Shown here in pieces: positions 36,703 to 48,735 of a stretch of 64,000 nt of DNA (its first letter is position 1; each line of letters opens with the position of its first letter). The notes under the pieces were generated by a model that searched no databases, was not told where the DNA came from, and was given only the letters and a program-made list of their open reading frames with translations. The position numbers and the translations under genes were made by a program. The DNA comes from Epiperipatus broadwayi (Eukaryota > Onychophora > Udeonychophora > Euonychophora > Peripatidae): the NCBI GenBank assembly GCA_028023455.1, contig JAQFVV010006623.1, positions 461,501 to 525,500 on the forward strand. Direction: 5' to 3'.

Positions 36703-38560
36703 TCATATAATGCAATCTCTACATATATTGGTACTGAGCATTAGAAGCCAAATAAAGTTATTATATAAATAAGACATTATTCATTTCAATATATAATAGA
36801 GGATAATTCTAAATTTATAATAAATGGGACACATTCCTATTTCTATCTCCCTTACTTATATATACCTTTACCTACAACTTTTTGAAATTCAAGTTTAGAC
36901 TTTTATATTTTGATTTTGATTTCTTGAATTTTATTTACTACATTTATTAAAAGCTTTCCAAAAATCCTCCCTTTGCAACAATGTATTAGTACATTTTAAA
37001 ATTTTCCCATGTTTTCTTTCATTTTACTTTAAGTTTGATTTAAAAAATAGAGAAATTCTATTTTAAGATTGTGAATTCTTGATACATATACACTTTATCT
37101 TCAATAACTTTTTTGATTTTTTTGTCAATATTCAATTATTTTTTAATCATACTGATCTTTCCCTCTGTTTGTTTTTGATATTATTTTATCTCTCCAGTGC
37201 TTTTTCATATTATTATAACACTTTAGACTTTTGAAACACTTCTTTCCCTATAGAATTTATTTCCCATTCTTTATTATTTTGTTCACTCTTTTCCTATACT
37301 ATTTGTATGCTCATTTGGGCATATTTTAATTTCAAATCTATATAACTTTGGAGATTTCACTTAAAGTGACTTTCTATCTTCTCAGATTTTACATATAAAT
37401 TTTATATTTTACCCTCCATACACTGTGGTTTCCCTCTAAAGTTTTTCTAGATCTATTTTATTTTGCTCATAATTCTTTTCCATCTTATTTTCTTTACTTT
37501 CAAACTTTTTTTGCTGATTAATTTTACTCTGATCAATACTTTTCCATACTTTCTTTATTCCTTTCTAATTTTTTCCATACTCTTTTTTGGAATCAAATCA
37601 TTTTGTTTCATATTTTCTAATTTTAGTTCATTTTTTTTTAGTTTTTTAATATATTTTTCTTTTATATGTACTATATTCTCTTTTATACCAATCTGATTCA
37701 TCTTCATAGTTACTTTAATTTTTTCAAAATTTACCATACTTTAATACACTGAAAAAAATTAGTAATGGATGTATTAATCAAATTTTCATTTTTTTATTTT
37801 TTTAGTAATAAAAAATGCCCACGTTTACTTTTTCTGATTATAATGGCATGATATTCAGATTAGTGTAAATAACTTCAATTCATTTATCTGGGTAAGTGAT
37901 TTTTATATCTGAGTGTTTTCATGCTCAATAATTATACTTTTTTATTAATAGATTTATCTTAATATAAACTAATAGTTTTAATGGCATTCAAATGAAAAAA
38001 TTGGGCTATTTAAATCTTTGTAATAATGACAGAAATAATGACAGACAGATGATTTAGTTGAATCCCACCAAGAAGCACAATTTAAGAAATATTGGAAAAT
38101 AGTCAAACTTGTATAAATTGATCATCACTTAAAGTTTAATAGATCTGGTATCATCCTTTATCTTCAACTGCATTGAACAGCTATTAAAGGAGGTTTTCAT
38201 GAGACTTCTGGTCATGGATCTATCTATATACTAACTGAAAAATACTTGATGAGGCATACAATCAATATTTCTAATCCAAATATTAAGATGAATGATCAAA
38301 TCACATGACCAAATTAAGCTCTAAGCTCATAACCAAATAAATAACCAAGTAATTATACCAGATATATTTTATATGAGTCCTCTGGAACCATAAATATTAA
38401 CAGCATAATCACCAATGTATATGGCAAATAATTTCAAGAAATGAGAATATTATCATGGGTGGCTGATCATAAGAGGATAAGAGATTCCACTAGAATCAGT
38501 TGTTTTAGCAATCTGAAAATATTAAATTCTGATTGCAAAAATATATAATTTCAGAAACAA
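36703..38560. other. Pyrimidine-rich spacer, possible decayed minus-strand coding DNA
   Basis: From about 36850 to 37740 the plus strand is strikingly T-rich, so minus-strand frames read as lysine-rich (for example a 60-codon frame at 37737-37555 with KEKYIKKLKKNELKLE). This could be a decayed lysine-rich coiled-coil region of a TE or just strand-biased composition. I do not call a gene. Confidence 0.4.
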
Positions 38561-38561
38561 C

Positions 38562-38562
<1 letters not shown>

Positions 38563-38628
<66 letters not shown>

Positions 38629-38790
38629 CAACAACAACAACAATAATAATAGTGGTAATAGTAGCAGTAGCAGTAGCAGCAGTAGCAGCAGCAGCAGTAG
38701 CAGTAACAGTAGCAGTAGCAGTAGCAGCAGTAGTAGTAGTAACAGCAGCAACAGCAGTCGCAGCAGCAATTGTAGTAATAAGTAGTTTCA
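38563..38790. repeat. Compound trinucleotide microsatellite
   Basis: About 230 bp that change progressively from AAT units (38563-38624) to AAC units (38625-38642), a second short AAT run, and then mixed AGT/AGC units (to about 38770). All frames are open because of the triplet structure, giving poly-Tyr, poly-Ile or poly-Leu; none is a gene. Confidence 0.95.
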
Positions 38791-39026
38791 CAGTAGTTCA
38801 TCTAATAACAAACCAGGTAAAAAACTCCAGTTTTGCTTACTTAAAATTTATTTAAAGCTTTCATTTGACAAGATAAAATTCTTATCTCTTATTATAACTG
38901 TTTGTCTTCAATTGCTTAATAGTTCATTTATTAAATTTGTTTAAATTTGTCATTTCAAAATTTACAAAATAATTAATTGCCTAAATGATAATTTGCTTAT
39001 TAATATGGCATCTGAGTAATACTGAC

Positions 39027-39294
39027 TTCCAAAGTTCAAAGATAATACATATAGATATCAAGGTCGCTAAAAAGAATCCCTCATCAGATCAGTAGCAAAA
39101 GTAATAATAATCCAAAAATTGTAAAAAACAAAATTAACAATATTTCAATCACTTTTAATTTTACTAAGAGTAAGTTCCAAAGTTCAAAGATAATATAAGC
39201 ATATATTAATGTTACTAAAAAACCCTTAACAGATCAATAGCAAAAGTAATAATAATCCAATAGATATTAATAACAAAAGTAACAATATTTCACT
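39027..39294 (+). repeat. Two tandem monomers, about 148-bp period
   Basis: ttccaaagttcaaagataat starts at 39027 and again at 39175. Both copies continue through agtagcaaaagtaataataa (or a tagcaaaagt variant) to acaatatttcac. The second copy is shorter. The array lies immediately 5' of the decayed plus-strand LINE, the position where some LINEs carry tandem promoter monomers; that connection is an inference. Confidence 0.8.
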
Positions 39295-40919
39295 ATTCCC
39301 AAGTCTACTCCACAATATTTAAAAACTACCCCTGATGACATCAGGGAACTGAACTTTAATATCCAGAAGAACAATCTCCCCTCCCCCCATTATGACCAGG
39401 ATACTCTTTGATAATCAATGATAACTTCAGTCAGTAATTCAATCCCAAGAGAATTGTTTGTAACTTTTAAAAGATTTTTCTTAATCAGTCCATAAATTCT
39501 CTATCTACTATAGTCATCAACATTTCTCTATATAAATTTCCTAATTGAGTTCTTTCAGAATCACATAGAGACTGATTTCAAGCATAAATAAAATCACTTG
39601 GAAATTATGCCTTAATTATGATAGATCCAAATCACTATAACTGTATCACAGAAACACTCAAAAATACTTACTTAGGACATACCTTCAAAATTTACAGCAT
39701 TTGATGCAACCATTTGAAAAAGTTACAGATTTTCACTTCATACCCCCACCCCTAGTAATAGCTAAGATTTCAAATTACAACTGCACCATGATGATCCAAA
39801 CATAATTCTGACTCAGATTTTTGATCAAGAAGCTACCCTATGTCTATGTATCAGAGGTTTGAAATCCCAGTTCTACACCTGTGACCAAAAGAATTATTTA
39901 GTTGTACAATGTGATAATCTTCAAACTTCATTTTCAGAAAAAGCAGCTGATCACCTAAATTCCCAAACCAACAAAGAACAGTAAACAACAAATATTTCCA
40001 TAATTGCTTTCATTAATAGTCAAGAGTTTATAAATGCATATACTACATATTCTATACACTCATCCACCCTCAATCTTGATCCTCCATGTATTGAGTTGAT
40101 ACTCCATGAGGAAGATAATGATAATGATAATTTTGCTATTTGCTATAAAAGTAACCCCTGATTCAGATAACATTGTTGCCAACACTCCTCCAATACAACA
40201 ACTTACCTCTAGAAGCTTTTATTTATAATCATACACACCACAATGACCATGCTATTTATAATAAAACCTCAACACATATCATGGAGACAATTTCTCCATG
40301 TTTACCACTTATATAAGCCCCTTCTTCTCCCACTTCTAATGGAACAAAAAGAAAACCTAGATGTCCCAAAATGATGTCCCAAAATGACTTTGCAATTTAA
40401 AAAAATACAAAAATGGATGAAATTGACCTGTTGATGTTGAACATGGATCCCATAGAAATCAGAAATATTTTCATGCAAACTCAATGCCCTTTATCTGAAT
40501 CCATAGATCAATCTATTCCTTCCTCCCATAATTAACAACAAATACCTTCACCTGATGATCTGCAAACATTGTTAGCTACTGATCAACCACCATTATAAAC
40601 TCATAATTATATAACCAGACCATTCTGGAAACATTAGACTTTACACCCACGCTGACTAATGACTAGAATTGATTATCCTAAAATCCTTTGATAAATGAAA
40701 CTAAAAACCACTGCATTAATGTTTGATGTATCAACTTGGTATCTAATCTTTTACAATTAAAAAAGTGGATAAGCAACTTTATGTGCTTGGATTTCTTGAG
40801 ATGAAAATATACAATGGGGTTTCTATATTGATCCTTCTGCTTACCTCAATAGACAATGCTTCTATGCCTGCTCCAGGAACATATTCTTACCATCAGATGG
40901 AACTAGTAATGTTATCACT

Positions 40920-41340
40920 CCTGGATGCCCATTCTCATTATTAAAGATTATTTACATAGACTTGAATCTCTTAATTACCACATTTCACAGCTATATTTTA
41001 AGACTAAATATTATATTTGTGTATATCTCTCTTTGCCTTACTGTTATTTTACCATTATTCTGATAATTATCTCATTGCTGCAAGTCTTCCCACCATCCAA
41101 CTGTTTTAATGGAGAATTTTAATATTGATTATCAATCATTCATTTCAAAATGGCTTCATCTAATAACCTTTCCACTTATGAGAGATCTAGGCTTTCTGCA
41201 TTTTATCTCTGTCACATTCTGTAATAAGCATCACACCTCATTCATTGATCTTTGCTTTTACTTGCCAATGAATTTGACCTTAATCCAATTCCATTCTCTG
41301 ACCACTCCAGATGATCTCTCATTCCGAATCTTGATAAAAT
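40920..41340 (+). pseudogene. LINE AP-endonuclease, C-terminal part
   Basis: Frame-shifting plus-strand pieces read as the back half of an exonuclease-endonuclease-phosphatase domain: YFKTKYYICVYLSLPYC, then ENFNIDYQS at 41109 (from the GDFN motif, the aspartate and glycine lost), DLGFLHFISVT, HHTSFIDLCF, and FHSLTTPDDLS, where the SDH catalytic pair has become PDD. The order is that of a LINE endonuclease domain. The N-terminal half is not readable with confidence. Inactive. Confidence 0.6.
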
Positions 41341-42099
41341 TACACATCACAGCCAATTATTTGTGTAAAACAATTTGAGTTCTTCCGTTACATACCACTG
41401 AGTTCTTATTTTTTGAAACATATGTTATGTGGCAAAAATGGGATTAAATAGAACTTTATCCAATCCAAAAATACCTTGTTTTTATACATATAATATCATT
41501 CAATATTCACCATGTCACACATAGTTCACTTTCACTTTCCTGACTTATGACATTTGTTGATGAGTTACATACATGCATTACATTAATCAAGCCTGCACAT
41601 CATACACACCACAGTTAACATGCTTACCCAGGCTTATCAAAAAGCCACTAACCAACTTTCCATTAAGAAAAGAAGAATTTGTCTTACTCATCAACACATA
41701 TGTGCCTGAGGATATATTCACTCAGCTCTGCATTACCCATCCGTACTAAAGTCCCTATAGCACTCCAAGTTGATGGTAATATGTGTGCAGGATATAACAT
41801 GATTAAATCTATATATCAACATTTCAAGCAGAAGTTTCAAATGCACAATACATTCACACCATCTTTAGACTTATTTGGCCATCTGATACCCATACCTCAT
41901 TCCAAACCATACATCTTTCTGACAAGCTTGCCACCATAAATTTTTGATTTCATCTATGTTCTAATGGAATCCATGCTTTTGTTATTGCCCTCTGTGGCCT
42001 GGAAAATTATTTTTCCTAAAGGATATATGATATCAAAGATCTATATCCAATCTCAGTTGTACCATTTACCAAAAAATCAGGTTTAACCTGTATTCTATC

Positions 42100-42640
42100 A
42101 AACTTCATCCAATTTCCATGGGACCAGTGAGAATTAAGATACTAGAAAATATAATAAAAAATAATCTAGAGTCACTTATACTTCCACTAATCTTCAATAT
42201 GCAGTTTGCAATAAAAAGACTTCTGCCATGAAGACTGCTCTGATGTTTAAAGTGAGCTTGAACTCAGTTCAAGAACAAAAATGCTCTGATTGATTGCATT
42301 TTATTTAGATATAGAGTCTGCATTCAACTCTGAATCTATTTTCATTGTGATTGATATGCTAGCTATCACCATCATTCCAATTGCTCTACTTTATTTAATT
42401 ATCAACTTACTGTAAAGCAGATATATGTCACTCTCAATGGGAAAGGTCACTTTTATTCACCCCTATGAAATTCTTCACCCAGGGCTCACCTCTTAGTGCA
42501 CTGCTCTTTATTTTCTACATAATTCTCCCCTTAAAGCATATACAACAGACATTTTCAGGCATCCAAATTATAAATACTTGCCAACACATCCTATGCATAA
42601 AAAAATTTGATGCTGTTACTATCTTTCTGCCCTCTTGTAA
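42100..42640 (+). pseudogene. LINE reverse transcriptase core, decayed
   Basis: RT motifs in order: PISMGPVRIKILENII at 42109-42156 (fingers), LDIESAFNS at 42305 with catalytic Asp at 42308 (motif A), QGSPLSALLF at 42480-42509 (motif B), and FDAVTIFLPS at 42606 where motif C should read FADD-like (the second catalytic Asp is lost). Several stops and shifts intervene. Spacing between A and C is normal for a LINE RT. A family assignment would need a profile search. Confidence 0.75.
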
Positions 42641-43399
42641 GCATCTCCCCATATTGCAAAGCATCCATTTAGATTTAACATGAGTAAAACAGCAGCATTC
42701 ATTAAATACACCAACAAACCATGCACTCAAATATTCCAGGGAAAGGTAATCTCTTTCTTTGACTTCACATTTTACATGGGCTCATTTGTGATGAAGAACA
42801 CCTTACTAAACAGGTTTAAAGAAAATTCTACATAGATCACCAACTCTCTCCAAACTTTAACTCTCACTTTATGTTAAAATTCACCTATTTAATCTGTTCA
42901 TAACATTGAAGATTAGATTTATTTGTCTGTCATTAAATTTTCAAAATTATTTAATTCATTCATCTCATTCTCCTGTAATGAGGCAGGAAGATGGTTGCAA
43001 TCTCAGCTAAGAGACTTAGTTGCCCACCTATTAATAAGAGTCTGGCCTTCCACAGTATCTGAGTGTTCTATATCCAAAAAGCCCTAAATTCAATTGTATC
43101 AATTGTTCAAGAGTTCCCAGCACTCTAACCACTGTTACAAGTAAAATTCTTATGATAGACCCTCTCTTTCAGCTTCATTTCTCACCACACTTTAGTAAAC
43201 AATCCTATCAGTATCCAAACAGTCAACCTTTCCCTTGACAAATAAATACCTATATTGGTAAACATATGAAACACTATATCTGGAAGACAACAAAGATTTT
43301 TCTTCTTTCATACTTGGTATCAATAACCTCCAACTACTCTACTCTTTCAAATGATGGTGGTTGGAGTCTAAATTATTTGATATTCTAGTTTGTGTTAAC

Positions 43400-43570
43400 C
43401 TACATACATTTCTGAATCTCATTTTTTCTTGTATCACTGTTTATAAAAAAAATATAAATCCATTCTGCACCTTATGTCATATGGCCATGGAAATTCAACA
43501 ACGACTCTTCCAGCAGTTTCAAGCCCTCAACCAAATCAGGATTATCATGCTAAATACACATAGATAACCT
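43400..43570 (+). pseudogene. LINE ORF2 C-terminal cysteine motif remnant
   Basis: A 68-codon frame includes NPFCTLCHMAMEIQQRLFQQ at 43457-43516. LINE ORF2 proteins often end with C-x2-C...H...C; here the first two cysteines survive while the His and last Cys positions appear replaced by Arg and Phe. It lies about 850 bp after RT motif C, as expected for the same element. Confidence 0.55.
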
Positions 43571-44099
43571 ATGGCATCTATAGAACAGCTAATTCAATCC
43601 ACACAGCATATATAACAACCTTCATCCTCTGTGCCTTCTGATGCACTCACTGCTTCTTCATCATTGGCAACATCAGAAAACATGCAGCTACGTTCAACAA
43701 TAAACTCCAACAAATAAAAGTCTAGGACAAGAATACTGCATCCTCAAACATTTTTGCTGCAATCTGATCACTATTGAAACAATGGTCCAACCTATAAAAG
43801 GTCATGTCCAACAATAACCACCTTTAATATCATTCAATGGTACCAACCATTATTCTCAACATACTCACTTTCATTAACTGCCCTCAAGATCATCCACCAC
43901 CAGACTAAAAAATTTATTGCAAGTCACCTGTTGCTCACCATATATCATTCTATTCTGAATTGACTTTGTTTTTTGTACAACACCCATAACTTAATTTCAT
44001 ACTTATTGTACTCCAAAATTAATCATTACAAGAACAATAATCAAGATTAATTTCATAACTAAATAATGTCTAATATAATGTCAGATTTTACAGTCAGGT

Positions 44100-44395
44100 C
44101 ATATCTATCTATCTATGAAGTAATGTTTTATTCTGAACTGTTTTTAAGATTTTGATGATTAAACTTGATATCCATCTCTGTATCCAAAATTGTAAAAAAT
44201 ACCTTGCAAACCTGATTAATGTAGCCCATAAAATTAATCTATATAAAAACCTGTACAACATGATTGCACCTGTAACTCTTGCAACCAAAATATTGTAACT
44301 CTATGTAATGCAAAGGATTAATGAAGATTGTTGTTTAAACATAATAATAATATTAATAATAATAATGGTGATGATGATGATGATGTTGATGTGAC
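44100..44395. repeat. Short microsatellites
   Basis: (TCTA)n lies at 44102-44117, and an AAT run followed by (GATGAT)n lies at 44341-44385. The GATGAT tail resembles the 3' ends of RTE-type LINEs, but no RTE coding sequence precedes it here. Confidence 0.8.
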
Positions 44396-44550
44396 TTTTG
44401 TTTAGGCACCAGCAAATAAAATTAACAGAAATTATGATCCTAAATATTTATAGTTAACAATTTATCTTTGATGCATGATTAAAAAACACTATCAGTTTAT
44501 ATATTGGATGAAGTACAATTTGGATATAAAATTAGGTACTTAGATTATAG

Positions 44551-45300
44551 CCAATAAACATCACATGATCACCATTTTTATGTTTGCTTATAACTGTTAT
44601 TAAACAGGCAAAACTCACTATACATATTGCCACTCACAGGAAGCTAGGGTAATCAATGGATGCCAGAAGGCTTGTGCATAAAATCCCCATCTAGTGCCTA
44701 CTCATTCATTATCCTCAGACTAGTTCTGGCTTGTGGCCTTCATCAGCAAGGAACTTTGGATCTGAGAGCACTGCATCTAGATCTTAAGGATCTAATGCAA
44801 TCATCCAGCAGCCACTTTTTAATCTCTACTTAGCTACAAAACTATGAATCTTAAATGAAAACACCTTAATATTTTCAATCCAAGCCCATCAGCTTATATA
44901 GTCATATAGGTCTGAACTCAGTTCAGTAACTATACATTTTGGTGTCTTTGGTTCTTTAATAACCATAGCCACCACTATGCAGGATTAGTTTTAAACTAAT
45001 AAACATCACATGATCATCATGGATTGAAAATATTAAGGTGTTTTCATTTAAGACTCATAGTTTTGTAGTTAAGTAAAGATAAAAGGTGACTTCTGGAGGG
45101 TCGCATTAGATTCTAAGAGCTAGGTGCAATGCTCTCAGATCCAAGGCTCATCACTGATGAAGGCCACATGCCAGAAAGCTTGTCTGGGGATATTGGATGA
45201 GTAGGAACTAGATGGGGATTTTATGCACAAGCCTTCAGGCATTCATTGATTACTCTGGTTAGCTATGAGTGGCAATACATATAGTGAGTTTTGTATGTTT
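44551..45300. repeat. R2 foldback, copy a
   Basis: Arms 44604-44882 and 45020-45299 pair over about 280 bp (outermost caaaactcac, innermost atattttcaatcca and its inverse). The loop (44883-45019) contains tgaactcagttcag and ends with a copy of the 5' terminal unit aataaacatcacatgatca, which also starts the element at 44553. Thus, as at 9.1 kb, one terminal unit lies in the loop. The family recurs at 63118-64000. It is non-coding. A conserved internal stretch, ctgatgaaggccaca then gccagaaa, superficially resembles a hammerhead ribozyme core, but the helices do not form. Confidence 0.85.
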
Positions 45301-46410
45301 TACTTAGTTTATAAGATGTAGAAAGCATTTTTATAGCGTAAGCACAAAATAAAAAGATAAAGAGACTAAGCCTAATTTATTTTTACATGCAAATACATTT
45401 AATGAACAATTTAATTCAATTGATTAAGAAAACATAATATACAGATGACATAAATCAATTTCATAACTGTTTATATAGCTGTATTATTTGAATAAAATAA
45501 TTAAGTCAGTACTAATAATAATTATAATACGGTAGAAATTATTATTTCTCTCAGTTATAGTTTGCAAACATATAAATTATTAGTCTAAATAAATATTAAA
45601 TTAATATTAAAATTGACTATGTGCATGTATATTCTAACACTCGACTCTTGCTTGAATCTTCTCCATTTATAAAGAAAATATATACAAAAATATCAATAAT
45701 AATTTTAACTAACAAATTGCATTATTATTTTCCGCAACATTGCAAAACATAAATACAATTATGAATTACACTATCAAATTGTTATAGAAAAATGTTTAAC
45801 AAAAATAGCAAACTTTTCTTCTTGAAAATAATATTACTGCATTTAGAATGTTTCTTTAATTATCTACTGTCTTATTTAAAATGTTCATTGCATTGAATTG
45901 TTTTATATGTAGGCGACTACCACTAAAAAATTCATTTAAGCAAAATTATTTTTATATCTTTATTTTTGTAATTTTTATGCTAAAATATAGTTTGGAAAAT
46001 TTCACTATGGAAAATTTCACTATGCTTTATTTTTTTTTTAATTTCCAGTGCATTCCAATGTAAATTTTTTTTTTTAATATATCATTTTTAAAATGAACTA
46101 ATTCATTATTTTTTTTAATAAATTCAATAGCAAATTAAAATGGTTTTATTGGTATTCTCTTTGTTTTTAAAAAAGATTATAATGTAGGTAATTCATTATT
46201 CAATTGTTCATTTGTCTGCTGTTTATATAGTTTTTCTTTCTTATAAGTTTGCTTTTATGAGACATATCCATTTCACCAATATAGTCATATTTTTGAAAGC
46301 AAAAATAATGGTAGTTTCTCTTTCTCTGTGAAAACAAAATTTTTTTGTGTGTTTTTTTCTAAAATAATAAAGCTTTGCAAAGTAAAAGTTGTTCCCCTAT
46401 TTTCTTCCAT
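45301..46410. other. AT-rich spacer
   Basis: No supportable gene. A short direct repeat, gaaaatttcactat, occurs twice at about 45996-46024. Confidence 0.6.
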
Positions 46411-46492
46411 AGCATAAGCTCGTGGTTAAACGCCTGTAGAGGCCCTACTATCGCATTTTACACGCATATTCTCGAGGTTATAGCCTCAGGAA
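46411..46492 (+). repeat. tRNA-like sequence (SINE head or decayed tRNA)
   Basis: An A-box-like taagctcgtggttaaacgc is followed after about 45 bp by a B-box-like cgaggttatagcctc, which forms a GAGG/CCTC stem. Five CpGs occur within 80 bp, unlike the surroundings. The acceptor stem is not convincing. It is probably a tRNA-derived SINE head; a divergent functional tRNA is not excluded. Confidence 0.4.
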
Positions 46493-46606
46493 ATATTATT
46501 TAACCTTTATAGAAAATTTCTCATATCTTTTTTTTTTAAAGATATGCCAATTAAAAAATTCTTGATAATTAATCAATCACAAAATTGACTCTTCGACTAA
46601 ATGACT

Positions 46607-47215
46607 GATAATATGATGGACTATTTCCATCAATCTATCGTTAAATGTTAAATGTATAAAAAATTGTAAACTTTATTTAAACTTTTCAAATACAAACAAC
46701 TTGTTAGTAATAACACACAAATAGATAACTTAGTTAGTAATGATAGGACGTTTTGATTACTATTATTCTTCACTTTTCTTCAAGCGTTGCTGGCCTGACC
46801 AGTGACAGTATTAGAGTAAAAATTGAATTTATGTCTTTAAATTCTTGAATATTGAATTTTAAGGCAATGCTCTAATCAACTGATCATTTGATAGAATAAC
46901 TCAGCTGGTTAAAGCATTAAAATTCAGTATTCAAAAATCTAAAGATGTAAGTTCATCTCCTATGCAAATACTGTCAGTGGTCAGGCCAGCAACACCTAAT
47001 GAAGAATGGAGAAAAATACTACTTGAAACATTGTGTAATCACTAACAAGTGTTATCTATTTGTGTGTTATTACTAATAAGTTATTTGTATTTCAAAAATT
47101 TAAATAAAGTTAAACATTTTCTATACATTCAATATTTAATGATAGCCAATGAAAATAGTCCACCATATTATCACATCTAATATATAATCATCACAAATCT
47201 TCAGGAAAATTCAAC
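46607..47215. repeat. R3 repeat, complete palindromic copy with two tRNA-like cores
   Basis: A palindrome of about 570 bp centred near 46887. Each half carries, from the centre outward, a tRNA-like segment (right half: aactcagctggttaaagc as A box, gtaagttcatctcc as B box), a body with ctgtcagtggtcaggccagc, and a tail with taaactttatttaaac ending at the ggactattt terminus. Halves are about 80-85 percent matched. The right flank beyond the palindrome (to about 47215) matches that of the R3 copy at 31 kb. Read as a head-to-head dimer of a tRNA-derived SINE that has propagated as a dimer, since the 31-kb copy is a deletion product of the same dimer. Confidence 0.8.
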
Positions 47216-47234
47216 TAATTATGTATGTAAAATT

Positions 47235-47870
47235 TGAAGCCTGAGCTTCTATTGTATTTTAATAAAGAAAAAATTCTAAATGTCTCTAGTTAAAAATAAT
47301 AACATATTTTCTTAAAATAACAGATGTTTACAAAGCTATTGAATTAAAAAAAAAAGATAAAATCGATATTATCTCGTTTGCAGAATCAGAGATTTATGTT
47401 TAGCCCAAAGTTGTATGCACATGCAACAATAACTCTATTTTATCCCTTCTCCCACCTCTACCCACAGAGACAAAGAAAGCACATTCATACTACTGAGTAG
47501 GCAGAGATCAAGAAATATCATTTATATATTGATAAATTATTACATTTTTATTTACCAATGTCAAACTCACTCCACTCACATCTTTGACACCATCCACTTC
47601 AGATAAATACAATAATGATTATTACTAATCATTTTCTAAACTAGAGATTATCTCTAGCACAGATATAAACTTTAATCTCAGTTAAAGATTAATGTATCTG
47701 ATTTTTTTAATTTTAAACATACACCCACATTAATTTTTGAATAATTAGCTATTACTTGGTTAGTATGACAGTAAATTTAATATATATTGTGCATGAGTGC
47801 ATAACTTTATCTATTTTTGAATATATTATTTTTTTAATCATCAATTTAACAGGGATATACCTGTCACAAT
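47235..47870 (+). repeat. R4 diverged dispersed repeat, copy 2
   Basis: Partner of 35505-35960 (see there). It directly follows the R3 copy. The extra 180 bp in its middle (about 47400-47620) is less AT-rich and includes a pyrimidine-rich stretch. Confidence 0.55.
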
Positions 47871-48735
47871 ATTTATATATTTAATTACCTGAAGAACTTC
47901 ATGGCTTAAAGACTAAGGCATTTCTCTTCCATATTCATAATATGGATGTCAGATCTTAATCAAGAGAAACTTGGAAAGTTTTTTAGATTTCAAGATGGCT
48001 TAATTTTTGTCTTTAGATATCTGATTAATAACTGGTTTAACTAGTCATCAAATTGTTAATCGTAAAATGGATATATAGCAATTTATTTTTAAAAAATAAA
48101 ACCCAGATAAAAAAATTTCTTACCGTCTGAAAACTGGTGAATCTGTTAAATAATGTTTTTCCTGTCACTTTTTTTTTTTGGAGATAGGAGGAGATTAATG
48201 ATGGGGCCTTGGCTTGCAATGAGCTATTAAAATGCTGCTTTGTTCTATGTAAAACTATATTTATTAGTATACAAAAATGTTAACATCAAGGAATATGAGC
48301 AAGAATATGGGTACCTTAAAATAGTAGCATTCATATTTTTTCTTTCCTTTTATCAGATTTATATTTGAAAAGCTGATAAAGCTATATTATAAGCTGTATA
48401 AGTGTTACAGTTTTTGCTATGTACTACAATAGTTTTTTTTTAGTGACAAGATTTGATTAAAATAGATGTGGTCGATAGCAATATATATAAAATATGTTGT
48501 TTTAATATACACACTGTAATATATTTGTTAAGATATTTATATAATATATTTCCATATACATATAATATCTTTTTGACTGTATCATAGTGCTGTCACTATA
48601 GTATTTTTCTCAGCCTTGTGCAGTTAGCCTCAATTGGCTGCCAGCTTAATAACATCATGGCTAAAGATTTTTAGCTAGTATTAAAAATTGCAATTCCCAT
48701 TTATTAAAATATTTGTCTTCCAAATATATAAATAT
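47871..48735. other. AT-rich spacer
   Basis: No supportable feature. Confidence 0.6.

Larger units (their letters stand above)
39300..43950 (+). mobile_element. Long decayed LINE, plus strand
   Basis: A visibly less AT-rich stretch whose plus-strand frames, read in order, give a Ser/Pro-rich ORF1-like tail (about 40320-40530), an AP-type endonuclease end (about 40900-41330), a linker, and RT motifs at 42109, 42308, 42480 and 42606, then a C-terminal cysteine motif at 43466. Order and spacing fit a nearly full-length LINE of about 4.6 kb. Many frameshifts and stops mean it is long inactive. Tandem monomers precede it at 39027-39294. The ends are approximate. Confidence 0.7.

Noticed and set aside
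38505-38855. Overlapping poly-Tyr, poly-Thr/Ala, poly-Leu and poly-Val/Ala frames on both strands
   Set aside because: All are readings of one trinucleotide repeat.
45155-45190. Hammerhead ribozyme-like ctgatga...gaaa in the R2 repeats (also inverted at 44712-44745 and in copy b)
   Set aside because: Helix II would close with an A-A mismatch, and no helix III with a suitable cleavage triplet follows. The other R2 copies do not preserve the core either.
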